DNA of 64,000 bases from Icerya purchasi (taxonomy: Eukaryota; Arthropoda; Insecta; Hemiptera; Monophlebidae), in the NCBI GenBank assembly GCA_039619475.1, contig CM077116.1, forward strand, positions 1,426,001 through 1,490,000, written 5' to 3'. How positions within the stretch are numbered: position 1 is the first letter of the stretch; the number at the start of each line of letters is the position of its first letter. Positions 23,292 to 34,185 of this stretch are shown here, in pieces. Below the pieces are notes generated by a model. It made no database searches. It saw only the letters and a list, made by a program, of their open reading frames with translations, and was not told where the DNA came from. The translations under genes and the position numbers were made by a program.

Positions 23292-24322
23292 TTTTTTTTT
23301 TTTTTAAAGATGTACACGACTTCGACGAGTCAACTGACTTGGTGGGGACTAAGGTATCGCACATGACTTAATTTAAGTAGAAAAAATATAATATTACAAG
23401 TTAGCTTCTCCTTGTTTTCTCTTTTTTTTTAAAATTTTAACTAGGTTGTCAGCAAGAACATTAGACCAAAAGATGGGAAAAAGAAGCGATTTATATATTT
23501 ATGCGTTTAAAGACAGAGGATAAAAATACTTCAAGGGGGGGCAGGAATAACCGAAACAGAAATAAATGAGAGAATACAAGCAGCACTGATAAGGGGAGTA
23601 AGGATATTAAGTTTTAACAGCGAATAATAGAAGGCCGATTGCTTAGCAGAGAAGGCCACATATTCAAATAAAATGTGATCAGCATCATAAGGAAAAAGTA
23701 TATGGAAGAGAGGTGAAAAGGACAAAATGGAGTAGATGCAGATGAAAACTAAGAAAATAATGCAGGTAGGAAACTATGGTTAAAGCGAAAGCGACAAATA
23801 GTAGAGATTGTAAAGCGTTTAAGAAAGAGCAAGTATCTTAACCACGGATGAAGTTGAAGAGGCGGCTGAACGGAGGCAGGATAGAAAATGAAGAAGAATA
23901 GGAGTTGAGTCATAGTTTAGAATGAGCAAATGAAGAAAGAAGAGCAATATTATGGGCTGAAAATGTGCTCAAAAATGAGCCCCTGAAAATGGAAGAGGGG
24001 GCTAAGGAATCCCCATCACCTGATTGCCCCCAATACCCAAATGATCAGGAATACACAGAAAATCGATTTCAACCAAGTGAAGGAGGAAAAGATCGTGGAT
24101 GAGGAAGCGCATAAGAAGTATTACGTAATCAGAAAAGAGGTAAGGAAGAGAATATGAGATAGCTTGCAGAACACTTTTAGAATCTGAGATAATGAACGCT
24201 TTATAGGAAATTAATTAATGAGGAAACAAAAAAAAACAGCACGTAGAATATAGCAACAGATTCCACATAGAAAATTGAACAAAAGAAGGGAAGCTTAAAA
24301 GATTCAGAATAATTGTTTCTTA
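23292..24322 (-). pseudogene. Decayed copy 2 of the RNase H-bearing LINE, with poly(A) end
   Basis: Minus-strand fragments match the LINE C-terminus: DADHILFEYVAFSAKQSAFY aligns with DTDHVFFECSALSVERSALY, then ISAACILSFISVSVI. The 3' end carries a poly(A) run (T-run on the plus strand at 23292-23305), and the preceding GTCAGTTGACTCGTCG resembles the 3' UTR GGTTGACGAGCCC of the longer copy. The upstream edge is cut by the element starting at 24323. Confidence 0.75.
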
Positions 24323-24811
24323 TATGGCCGCTCTTTTTTCAAAATAAATTTTCCTAACTTTTTCCGGTTTCCTAGATATTTTTCATAATTTTTTCCGACT
24401 TGAAAGCCAATATGTATAGCGAAAAATACCGTATACAATTTTCAAATATTTCACAATATGTTTTTTGCCACGTTCTCCGATACTCAGTTTAATCCGGTTA
24501 TAAAATCTCAAATCACTTAAAATTTTTACTTCTCGTTAAAACATACAATAAATTCATTACCACCTTAATATCCTGTGTATTTTCGATTACTAGCGAAATT
24601 CAGTGAGATCATTTATACTGACACAGAGTAAATATACACACACCAAAATTACAGAATCATTTTTAATACTTTCAAGTTCTATAAGCTGTACATCTCGTAG
24701 GTATTTCTGTAGCTTCTTCAAATTTCCTGACTTTTAACAAATTTCCCTGATTTTTTTCCGATTAATAAAATTCCTTGACTTTTCATCTGGTAGTCCAGAA
24801 AGTGGCCACCT
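24323..24811. mobile_element. Probable non-autonomous DNA transposon
   Basis: Left edge TATGGCCGCTCTTTTTTC and, inverted, right edge TAGGTGGCCACTTTCTGGAC form weak terminal inverted repeats. The interior has several TTTCC(T/C)GACTTTT-type phrases near both ends. It interrupts LINE copy 2. No coding capacity. Confidence 0.45.
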
Positions 24812-26031
24812 AGTATAATCGTACCTAATTTTACAAGGAACATTAATTTTTATCTTTTACATTAAATATTAAGTCACGGCTGGTTTGAATATTTTTAAAT
24901 TCTGTTCATTATGTTAACGATTTTCAATAAACCCCGTCCTTCGTATAAGCATTAAAAATTTTTCATTAACTGCTTCACTTTTTTTTTAGATAACCCGTGA
25001 TCACACTCACCGCCCGTTCGTTACTTTACGCATATTATTCATTCGAATAAATCCAGGTGCATACACCACGGTGTTGTATAATTCATTAATTTAAATTGTT
25101 CGGTACTTTCGATACCTTCTCCGGTTACGTTTTCACAAGAAATTCAATTTTTCGTGATCAGTGAAATTTTTTTAATTTCAGTTATAAAAATATTGCGATT
25201 TATTATTTTGTTCTATTTATACGCGTTTTCGTTTGATGTCATGGCGGTCCCTCAAACGTAATTTTTAAATTCCGGGTTTATTCCCGGTTTTCCCGCTCCA
25301 AATCACCCAGATTTCCCGGTTACTAGAATCGTACAAGAGTTTACACGAACGTTCTTCCGTTGTATATAATACCAAACCCAACAATTTGAAGCGAAAGCAA
25401 ATAAAAATAACAGGAAATGAATATGAAGTTATCAAAACTACCAGTACAATCAGAATATATGTACTAATGTCTATGACTGTATAAATTATATTTTATATTG
25501 AATTTTAGTTACAAATATTTTTTACGAATTGTAGTGAGAGGGTTCTCGTTCTCAAATCCTACCCTCGTTGGTACGCCGTTCCCATAGTAAATGTAAGTGT
25601 AAATGTAAGTGTAAACGTTAATTTGGAAAATTTTCCAGCGTAACTTGTGTATAGATCTTTGGGCGAGGGCAACGGGCAACTGCTGCCTCCAAGAGTTTAA
25701 AATTTAAAAAAAAATTAATAATTAAATTAACGTGGTTTTTGTTAAGTTTTCTAAATTGTGATTAAAACTATTTTATTTTTACATCAATTGTTTTATTTTA
25801 TTTTATTATGATTACATTTACAATTTCCTACTAAAATGAAATGCGTAAAATTACGTAAACAAATATGTAATATGAGACATAAAAATTATAAACTGGAAAT
25901 ATATAAATAATTCATGAGGTTTATTTCGGGTAAATAATTCTGTGAGCATTAACCTAAAGATGATTTTCTTTACAAAATGTTGCCTCCCGCAAGGAAACAC
26001 TGAAATGACATCTCTACTTGTTTGGTTTATA
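24812..26031. other. Intron 1 stretch with a repeat family C fragment
   Basis: No gene. The block 25268-25400 resembles 16618-16770 (CCAAATC..CC.GATTTCC, GGTTACTA.AAT.GTACAAGAG). The rest is A+T-rich with nothing recognisable. Confidence 0.4.
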
Positions 26032-26258
26032 CAGGGTGCGGCAGTATAACTTCCTTTTTTAAAATGCGCCACTTTTTTTCTACTAAATTTTTTAAAGAAA
26101 TAATAACAGAAAATCGAAATAAAACTACAAGGGAAGAAGCATACGTATTGCCAATGGGATCTAGAGTATGTTATTTCGATTTTCTGTTATTATTTCTTTA
26201 AAAAATTTAGTAGAAAAAAAGTGGCGCATTTTAAAAAAGGAAATTATGCTGCACCCTG
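26032..26258. mobile_element. Long-armed MITE, family D copy 1
   Basis: Terminal inverted repeats of about 90-100 bp begin CAGGGTGCGGCAGTATAACT and end (inverted) CAGGGTGCAGCATAATTTCC. Flanked by TA on both sides (26030-26031 and 26259-26260). The arms contain AAAATGCGCCACTTTTTTTC and AATAATAACAGAAAATCGAA. A related copy is at 30335-30541. TA target and CAGGG ends fit a Tc1/mariner-type MITE; that is inference. Confidence 0.8.
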
Positions 26259-26612
26259 TATGTGTGCCTTTTTCAATATACATATTATGTAAACGGAAAT
26301 ATCGATAATTTTAATTTAGCAACCGAAACTAAATTCGTTAATTTGAAAATAACGATTATGATAATGAAACTAGGTTCGTTTAAATGTAATATAACAAAAG
26401 GAACAACTCAATAATGCGCGTAGCCTTCATTGTTTTCATTAGCCTATTTAATATTTAATTAAAACGTATCTTAATGAAATATTTACGAATTGCCTATAAC
26501 GTATGTGTAATAGTTTGTAAAAAATAATCAAATAATGATAAAAGGGCACAAACCATTAAAAATGAGCTGTAAATTTCTATTAAATGCGAACTGAAATCTC
26601 ACACATACATAC

Positions 26613-26630
26613 CTTCGCAAATCGGTACAT
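26613..26630 (-). CDS. AnxB10: Proposed annexin exon 1 (start codon, residues 1-6)
   Basis: ATG at 26630-26628 opens MYRFAK, followed by a strong donor AAG|GTATGT at 26612-26611. The phase-0 join gives MYRFAKGNPTVKAN, which resembles the short N-termini of AnxB10 proteins that lead into PTVK. It needs a 12.2-kb first intron. The choice rests on phase, donor quality and N-terminal likeness only; other short first exons in the interval cannot be excluded. Confidence 0.55.
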
Positions 26631-27365
26631 CTTTTGAAGCGGTGTTGGTGAACTGACACAGAAAAATATTATAACACAGAGGTTATAACTACAACAAATT
26701 TAAACTGATTTATAAATTAATACAGCAATTAAAGTAATAATCGCAAACGACAAACACAGAACACTACAACTGATGCTGCGCTAACGAAATGAAATTCAAG
26801 CAAGGCGGCTCCGTCTTGCTAATGCATGCCAGACCGGAGAGTGAAATAACAAGATCGTCTCTTCTTTGTCGCACTAGTTACATTCTAACAGCACTCGTTG
26901 GATAAATACCGTTTCGCTTTTAGTCCCGCTGACCCCTTCCGGGGGAGACAGCATAGGTTATTGCGTCACTGTCCGATTTCATGGCAGTAGTTCGGTCTTT
27001 TTCTATCTACTTATCACTATGCCATTATTATTCTCTAAAGATTTTAAAGCGCGTCCTTCAATATTCTCCATTCGTTAAAGTTTCACCACTACAATAATAA
27101 TTGCAACACGCTCACAAACGAATATCGTCCAAAACACAATTTTAAACTAAAACATCAAACGGTTACGATGTGTCAACACCAAATACGTGTTCCGCTAGAG
27201 CTTTCGCCGAAATTACTGTTCTCGGTGAAAAAAGCCACTGTCCTTAATATTCCACTTCTTCAAATAAAACAGAAAACGATAGGTTTGCCTTTTTCTTAAT
27301 AGTCTACGTGCAACTTCGAATAAATCCTATTGTATAACAAAAATACAAAATTATCTGGATAACGT
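26631..27365 (-). promoter_or_regulatory. Possible annexin 5' UTR and promoter region
   Basis: Sequence directly upstream of the proposed first exon, clearly richer in G+C around 26790-27000 than its neighbours. No TATA box or initiator stands out and the transcription start cannot be placed. Confidence 0.3.
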
Positions 27366-27688
27366 TAGAATCAGTTTAATTCCCCTCTTCACGCTTACGA
27401 TTTGCTCTGTCACCGTCTCCTTATTGTTCTCTTCACGATTGTGATCCTCCTCGTATATGTGATGATGCTCACATTTTCTTCAAGTGTCCTGCTCTTCGTA
27501 AATACGGCCAGCTGTTGACATTAAGTCTCCCTATTCCCTATAACGCTTCCTTTATCCTCTCCTTCCCTTCATCTTCGGTGGTGCTCGCACTGCTGACCTT
27601 TTTTGACCGCCTAACTATTTAGTTTTGTAGATTAGCTTTTCCTGTTGTTGGGTCAATACCGCTGGCACGCCCATACAAAAAAAAAAAG
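27366..27688 (+). pseudogene. 5'-truncated LINE tail with intact C-terminal frame and poly(A)
   Basis: The frame from about 27375 reads PSSRLRFALSPSPYCSLHDC, then ICDDAHIFFKC (a C-x3-H-x4-C zinc-knuckle-like motif), SFILSFPSSS and ends FFDRLTI at a TAG (27617-27619). It aligns with the end of the LINE at 40279-42648 (CDTDHVFFEC...ADRLTV). The 3' UTR ends TGGCACGCCCATAC followed by a poly(A) run (27677-27688). A typical dead-on-arrival LINE insertion of a related subfamily, on the opposite strand to the annexin gene. Confidence 0.8.
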
Positions 27689-29516
27689 GTATTTAAACAA
27701 TAATAATAGAATTTTCAAAGGTTAAATTCGTTTGCTAATGAATTTTTGCCAGATGAACCGTAGATTAATAAAACATTTTTAAAAGCCGTTTAAAGAAACA
27801 ATGAAATTTTTCAGAAGACACGCTGGTAATTTTGAAAATTAATCACTACAAAAAGTGTACGCGAGAGAGGTAATACTTTAATTTACGTGTGCTAAACAAA
27901 TAAATATGAATCGAAGAGGTTCCTAGGAGCGCACTGATGACCGAAATAAGTCAGAACTACGATTCTTAAAAAATGTTTTGTAACATAATTTAAAAATACA
28001 CACATAATTATATAGATATTAATATTATTTATATCACTGTGACCTTATAATTCTCCATATTCACGTTTATAAATATGCCAGATAAAAAAGCATCTTCATA
28101 CATTATCATTACCACTAAATCCCCCCTTATCAAAACGATCCTGATTACACTATCGATTGTTTTCGAAACAGTGTTTTGAATTAGTGTCCGTTTCCTTTAG
28201 CGAGCTTGTTACTGAATGACTCAAAGTTAATGTTCTTAAAGTTTTGCGCCGATCAGTTAATGGCCATTAAATATACTATTTTCCAGATTTTCATCGAGTT
28301 AAAGGGAAAAAACGTATATAAAAGTGCGATGTTAACTCTACACGTAACGCGTTTTATTCTACAGTTCGCAATACAATGATAATACATGTAACTATTGAAA
28401 AATGGAATTAAAGCAATTATTACTCTCAGTAACATATATCTGTTTATTCCCTTATTACCCTGCTTATAATTTTGTTAAGTTAATTTCAATTTACATTACC
28501 CAAATAATTCATTGTTAACGGTTTCAACTGATTCTGTACATAATTTTATGAAAGTATCAAAATGAATTAATGTGGAAACGAAACTTCAAGCAAACATTGT
28601 TTTTATAATTACGACTAAATAATTCAAACCAGATGAATACACGTAAATTGATTTAAGAAAATTAATGACCACGTTTCAAAGAAATGAAAATGGGATACCG
28701 GAAAAATATCAGAAAAATTACTTCCTACATAATGCTAAAATGAGCACCTTCCATCTACAAGAATTAAAAGAAATCAAAGTAACACGAAAAGCGATAAAGC
28801 AGCGTTTCCTTTGAATTCACATCTAATTTAAAAACAGCTCACACAAAACAAGATAGCCTAGTAACTTATAAAATTAATATTAACAATAGATATAAGATAA
28901 GAATCCTGTTTAATGAATCATATTTCGGTTCTTCATCGAAAATGTGCATTGTTTAACCGCTCCAGTATCGCTGTTTAGGAAGGGAAGTGTAAGATAGAGA
29001 TAGGAATATTCGACGGAATCAGTATAACTATTTCGATCATACTACCGGAGCAGAAAATCAAAATCACTCTTTCGATTCTGGCGAAATATTCTATCTTATC
29101 GAAAATATTTATTCTAAAATTTATTCGATAAAGAATAAAAATAAGGAAACTCTAAATTTACACAATTCTGCTTTTATGGCATCACAATACAGTGGTACCT
29201 CATATTAAACTAAAACCATGTTGTAACTGAAAAAAAAAATAACAATTATATTGAAATAATATCAAAATTGAAATTTTAAAGTCATCTTTACGCTACTCGT
29301 ATTCATAATTTGATCATTAAGGTATTTTATTAAATGGAATTTAAAACATAAATTTATACATTTTAAAAGTGCCGTTAAAAAAAAAATTCAATTATTTTAT
29401 TTTTAACTTATTAAAATATGGAGTTATTTTTAAAAATCCTTAAATCTGTAATTATTCCAAAAGCTATTTTTGACTAAACTTATATTAAGCTAAATTTGTT
29501 AGCCGCACACATATAT
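27689..29516. other. No feature identified
   Basis: About 1.8 kb of A+T-rich intergenic DNA. Open frames are short and low in complexity. Confidence 0.5.
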
Positions 29517-29912
29517 GAAGTAGGTCCACGGGGGCGGGAACCGAAATAGTTATTATGATTACACAAAAATCTGAAAAAAATCAAAAATTTAAAATAAATA
29601 TTGATGATTTTTTAGGGTGTTCATACCTACCTTTAAAAGAAACCAGAAAAATATGCTCTATATTTTTAGGTACTTCATTAATATTTTATGCAAAATTTTT
29701 TTATTACGAGTATAATGAATAACATGTAATTTTTATTAATGTTTATACGGTAACTCGTTTATATAAATTATTAATATATAAATGAGAATGATAGAAATTA
29801 TTAATAGTACGAATATTAGTGAAAAATGTATTCTTATTTATAAAATAAATGTGTGAAAAAAAATTACACCCCCCCTTTCCTTCCAAAAATTCTGGACACG
29901 GGCCTGAGGTAG
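29517..29912 (+). repeat. Dispersed repeat family A, copy 2
   Basis: Matches 5206-5605 over nearly its whole length (TAAATATTGATGATTTTTTA, GGTACTTCATTAATATTTTA, AATATTAGTGAAAAATGTAT). The right edge ends AATTCTGGACACGGGCCTGA; inverted this is a hAT-like CAGGCCCGTGTCCAG. No coding capacity. Confidence 0.65.
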
Positions 29913-30334
29913 ACCATGTTGCGCGTAGAAGTAACCTGTGTATTTCTGCATTGCTGATTAGACAGATATGAATGTATACAGGGCCGTATCTGAGGAGAGG
30001 GGTCAACCCTCAACCCGAAATGTCTGCGAAATCATAACTGCTTGAATTAAATGGACCGAAATTCAGAATAAATTTATTTCTTTTTAATTTTTGACAAAAG
30101 AAATGGAAATCAAATTTTTTATGAATTCTATGAAACGACTATTTTTTATTTGTTTTTATTATAGTGTTTAAATATTGCATATACAATAATTGACTACAAG
30201 GCTTTAATGTACCCTTTATAAATAAATATATTTTATAACACACGTACACACGTGTGTATGTATATGTATAATTATAAATATATTTTCGTAACCGCTCCCA
30301 CCGAAATTTTGGTCTAGATACGGCTCGGAATGTA

Positions 30335-30541
30335 TGGTGCGGCAGCACAACTTCCTTTTTTAAAATGCGCCACTTTTTTTCTACTAAATTTTTTAAAGAA
30401 ATAATAACAGAAAATCGAAATATATACTCTAGATCCTATTTCCGTTGCAGTTTTATTTCAATTTTCTGTTATTATTTCCTTAAAAAATTTAGTAAAAAAA
30501 AAGTGGCGCATTTAAGAAATAAAGTTATGCTGCCGCACCAG
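30335..30541. mobile_element. Long-armed MITE, family D copy 2
   Basis: Inverted repeats of about 95 bp nearly identical to those at 26032-26258: left TGGTGCGGCAGCACAACTTC, right (inverted) TGGTGCGGCAGCATAACTTT, flanked by TA. The spacer differs. A further inverted end, CTGCCGCACCCTG, lies at 31429-31441, so this copy may belong to a larger composite reaching 31441. Confidence 0.75.
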
Positions 30542-31460
30542 TAATGAATTCAGGAATCTGTTTCTGGGGGGCAATTTATGTTCTTGGGGGGCAGCGATTT
30601 TTTTATATTTTTACTGAGAAAATTTTTTTGACATATTCGTAAACAAAACCAAATATGTAAAACATGATTTATTACGTAAATTAAAATAATGAAAAAGCAA
30701 GTGTGAACGATAAATTTCAAGTAAAATAACCGATTATAAACAACAATGTTTTCTCAGTTGGTTTTAAAATGTGTAATTCTAATTGTAGCATTAAAGAACA
30801 TTATGTAAAAACATTCTAATGGGTTCATTATCTTTTTATAATAAACGAATACTCCGTGGTGTTTCAGTTGTTTTGAATTGACTTTTCTTGGAAATAAAAA
30901 ATAAAAAAAATGCAATAGAAACAGAAATGAAGTTGTTTATAGATCATGTCGCTTTAAAAAAAAAGAATAAATGAAAACCGAAAAAAAACATTTAAATAAT
31001 TTATTGATATTAATGATAAATGGATCGACGTGAACGTGTGAGTTTCCGTTTACGCTGCCAAAAAATATCAACTGCAACGAATAATTTTTTCAGCTAGCGA
31101 ATATTTTACATCTTTCACACATTTGCAATGAAAGCATATCAATTTTTTCATAAAATAACAAACAAACGCCGAAGTTGAATTTTAAACTTTTTATTGTTAT
31201 TTTATGAAGTTTCATTTTTTCGTCAAAAATAAATCTCGGAATTTTGAAATTTAAAAATATACGACTAATTGAACCATTTCAAAATTTTTGGCAGCAACTT
31301 TTGACATAACTGTAAACAAAGCCAATAATAAGAATTTTATTTCCTATGAAATTGCCGCATTCTAAAACGGCTTGTATTAAGTTATAGAGGGCATTTCCCC
31401 CCTCCTCCCACCCCCGCTGAATTCATCCCTGCTGCCGCACCCTGTATGTATATTATGTAG
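30542..31460. other. Stretch between two MITE ends, origin unclear
   Basis: No coding region. ATGAATTCAG at 30543-30552 is mirrored by CTGAATTCAT at 31414-31423, and a family D terminus follows. A nested or composite non-autonomous element is possible. Confidence 0.35.
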
Positions 31461-31837
31461 TTTTTAGGATTCCGTATACATATAATGTACAGAATCCTAA
31501 TTAGATAGTTCAGAAACTATAAAAATATCAAATCAAAATCAATAACTCACGAACGGCTTGACTTATAAACTTCGAATTGGATCATAAATTACATTTAAAA
31601 TACTCTTTAAGACAATCTATAACATCAAGCTAAGCGATTACTCTGGACACCAAAAACCCCAAAAAACCGTCAAAAATATATAATATGTAATTTAAAACGA
31701 CCTCAAAAATCACCCTTAAAAAGTTCATAATTCATCACCAGATAACCTTTTAAAAACAAAATTCAAAATAGAGAACAAAAGTAAGCATTATCCCGAGTAA
31801 AAAAGTTGTGGGAACCAAAACATATTTCAAATACATT

Positions 31838-32871
31838 GAAGCGTGATACGCTATAATTAATACGTTTTACTTCTTGTCTATGTATTTTTATTTATTATTA
31901 TTATGGTTATTATTGTTTTTATTATTATTGTTATTGTTATTATTATTATTAGATAAGCCAAGAAAATGGATTAAGATTTAAAGTCTGTATTATAAATTTA
32001 CCTACAACGATTTTACTTGGACGGTCGACTGCTGAAAACACGAGTTAATTAACATAGTACGAATACAATACGGCAACGATTACTAAATATAAATAAATTT
32101 AATACGTATCTCTACTGTCGGCCAGGTGGTACGGTATCCTAAATGGCGGTGGTCCGTTGGTCCTCTGAATCGATAGACCTGCGGAGGGAAATTCGGTTCG
32201 CGGTATTTTTAAGATAATCTAAAAATTACAATCGGTACATTTCTCGAATAATAAAACAATTTCGACTATATTTGATCGGAATTAAGATCTTGCACGATGT
32301 CAATCAGCAAAAGTATAGCCCGTGGCCGACCTAAATTACTTTTTGTCTTTTTTACTGGTCCGATGACCAAGACCGAAAACTGTTCCGTACTGATTTCGAC
32401 CGCGACAAAAATCAGACTGACTCTAACCATTTTTTAGACAATTTCGCTAGCCCTGCACTCCGGCTCATTCCAGCCGTTATTTTTCGTCGCCTTGTTTTAC
32501 GACCCTGACGGCGGCACTCGTCAGAATCGCGGAAGACGATAGCGAAGGATCCCGCGGAGATTCTTTGATCTATTTAAATTGCCGTACGTCTTCGGAATCC
32601 TTAGAACCTGCGATATTTACAGGCCTCATTTTTTATGATTCGTACAATTATATTTTGCCGAATCGTCCTTCGTGGGTGGCGATACAGAATTCCATTCAAC
32701 CTAGCCGATAACAGCATTACACACATACGCACACTTACGCTCATACCATTCGTTCGATAGTTTATTAAATTTAATTTTTAGAATTTTATTTATTTATTTA
32801 TTAATATTATTTTATTTTTATTTTGTTTTTCTAAGATTTTTATTTGTTTATTTTTACCGAGCCATGTAATG
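31838..32871. mobile_element. Unclassified 1.03-kb insertion inside SE copy 2
   Basis: SE sequence breaks off at CAAATACATT and resumes at ACATTACAATATGCAT, suggesting a 5-bp duplication ACATT. The insert starts GAAGCGTGATACGCTATAAT, has a TTA-rich stretch near 31900-31960, a G+C-richer middle (32120-32720) and ends CCATGTAATGGTC. No terminal inverted repeat, poly(A) or open frame is seen, so its class is unknown. Confidence 0.6.
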
Positions 32872-32929
32872 GTCACATTACAATATGCATAAAAAACCGA
32901 TTTATAGAAAAACTATAGTCGAGCTTACA

Positions 32930-33960
32930 ACTTAATATTTAAGCCCTCGGGGCGACGAAAGTTCGAAAATTTTGAAAAAAATATATTTTTTCCGGCCATG
33001 TATTGATGGAAATATTGCTATTAGTTAAAACGCTGCAAGTACTGTAGCTGAAAATTTCGCACAAGGCTAAAAATATGCGCATCCCCGTATATTTCTCTAG
33101 TTTGGAACATCCGAGTTTCCAGCTTTAAAGTTGATCCCTCCGTTGAAAAAAATAATACCGTTGAAAAGATCATTATTTGTCAGAAACGAAAAGGTATTTC
33201 ATTTCCTTAACAAAACTTTCCAAGTTGACGAAGTATCTCTCCTTCTTTATGGAGCGAAAAACCACATTTCTTTGTTTCGAATTTAGTATTATATAAACGT
33301 CGATAAAATCAAAAAGATACGGTTACAAAATTATTTACCCTTACCCCCTCCCCCGTACCTAAAAATGGCAAAAAAAAGAAATTCAGGTAAGTAATAGCTC
33401 GAGTAAAAATGTTGAAGAAACCACAGCGTATCTCTAACATATACATGAAGGACCGTTTTATAGGAAAAATATAATGGAGCTTACAGCTTTGGCCCCTGGG
33501 GCGCTAAAAGCTCGAAAATTTTTTGGGGAAAATGTTTTCCCCGGATTTCTGATATATCGTTGGAAAGATTGTTATTTGTCGGGAACAAAACCATATTTCA
33601 TTTCCTTTAAGAAACTTTCAAAGTTGACGAAAAATTACGTGTCTCCTCCCCTTAGTGTCGCAAATGTTATAACTAAAAATTTTGTACACGGATAAAAATA
33701 TGCGCATCTATGTATATTTCTCTAGTTTATAGCATCCGGGTTTCCATTTTTTTTAATTAGACCTTCGGGACGCCGAAGTCTCGAAATCTTGGAAATTTAT
33801 CTTTTTCCCCATGCATGTGATATATTGTTTGAATGATCGCTGTTTGTCAGGAACGAAGCCGTATTTCATTTTCTTAACTAAATTTTTAAAGTTAGTGGTA
33901 ATTCCAAAGATCGCAAAAAATTACCTGTCTCTCCTTCTTTGCGGCGCGAAAATTCGGATA
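32930..33960 (-). repeat. Satellite-like array in SE copy 2
   Basis: About three degenerate units in minus orientation. Recurring landmarks are AAACTTTCAAAGTTGACGAA (around 33208, 33608 and, degraded, 33875) and ATATTTCTCTAGTTT (around 33090 and 33713). Unit spacing is irregular, roughly 270-400 bp. Confidence 0.75.
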
Positions 33961-34185
33961 TCTTTGTTTTGAATGTAGTATTATGTAAATGTAAATTGTA
34001 GTTACGTTAACTTGACATGCGGAATCTTCAGCGCATGAAACATCGTGCTTGACTGAACTTCTCCTTGCGCATGCGCACTGAGTTATTAGAATCAATGTAT
34101 AAATCTGGAAAGTTTTTATTTAAAGAAAAGTATGGTTGAAATGTCTACTAATCGTCTATGTATGTGTATTTGTTTTTTTTTCTCC

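Larger units (their letters stand above)
1874..26630 (-). other. AnxB10: Annexin gene (AnxB10-like), eight proposed coding exons
   Basis: Annexins are cytosolic proteins that bind acidic phospholipid membranes in a Ca2+-dependent way through a core of four about 70-residue repeats. Exons at 26613-26630, 14193-14369, 13514-13718, 10386-10465, 7248-7320, 3877-4050, 2169-2350 and 1874-1930 join with GT/AG borders and consistent phases (0,0,1,0,1,1,0) into 966 nt, i.e. 321 residues plus stop, a normal annexin length. Ca2+-loop motifs of the GxGTD type are seen in repeats 1 (KGFGTDED), 2 (RGAGTDEL) and 4 (KGMGTDDT); repeat 3 has a variant, GKLGTN. Blocks such as SNQQRQ, IVGLIVPPIEYL and TLIRIIVSRSEIDL resemble the insect AnxB10 group more than AnxB9 or AnxB11; this subgroup call rests on remembered family sequences. 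All introns carry transposon debris, but no coding exon is broken. The first exon is the least certain part. Confidence 0.9.
31461..34062 (-). mobile_element. SE repeat family, copy 2 (full ends, split by a 1-kb insertion)
   Basis: Read on the minus strand it begins AGTTCAGTCAAGCACGATGT (about 34062), passes through about three satellite-like units (33.96-32.93 kb) and the conserved subterminal block (31790-31510), and ends with the hairpin at 31467-31497 followed by CCTAAAAA. The order is the same as in copy 3 (45339-48218). An unrelated segment (31838-32871) interrupts it. No reading frame of note; the 73-codon frame at 33474-33695 lies in the satellite. Confidence 0.8.

Noticed and set aside
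31838..32871. Solo LTR
   Set aside because: TG and CA can be found near the edges, but they do not leave equal target duplications, and no primer-binding or polypurine feature is visible.
31461..34062. SE as a Helitron
   Set aside because: There is a terminal hairpin and a CTAA nearby, but the hairpin touches the end, the other end is not consistently TC, and insertion between A and T is not shown. No Rep/helicase sequence is seen.
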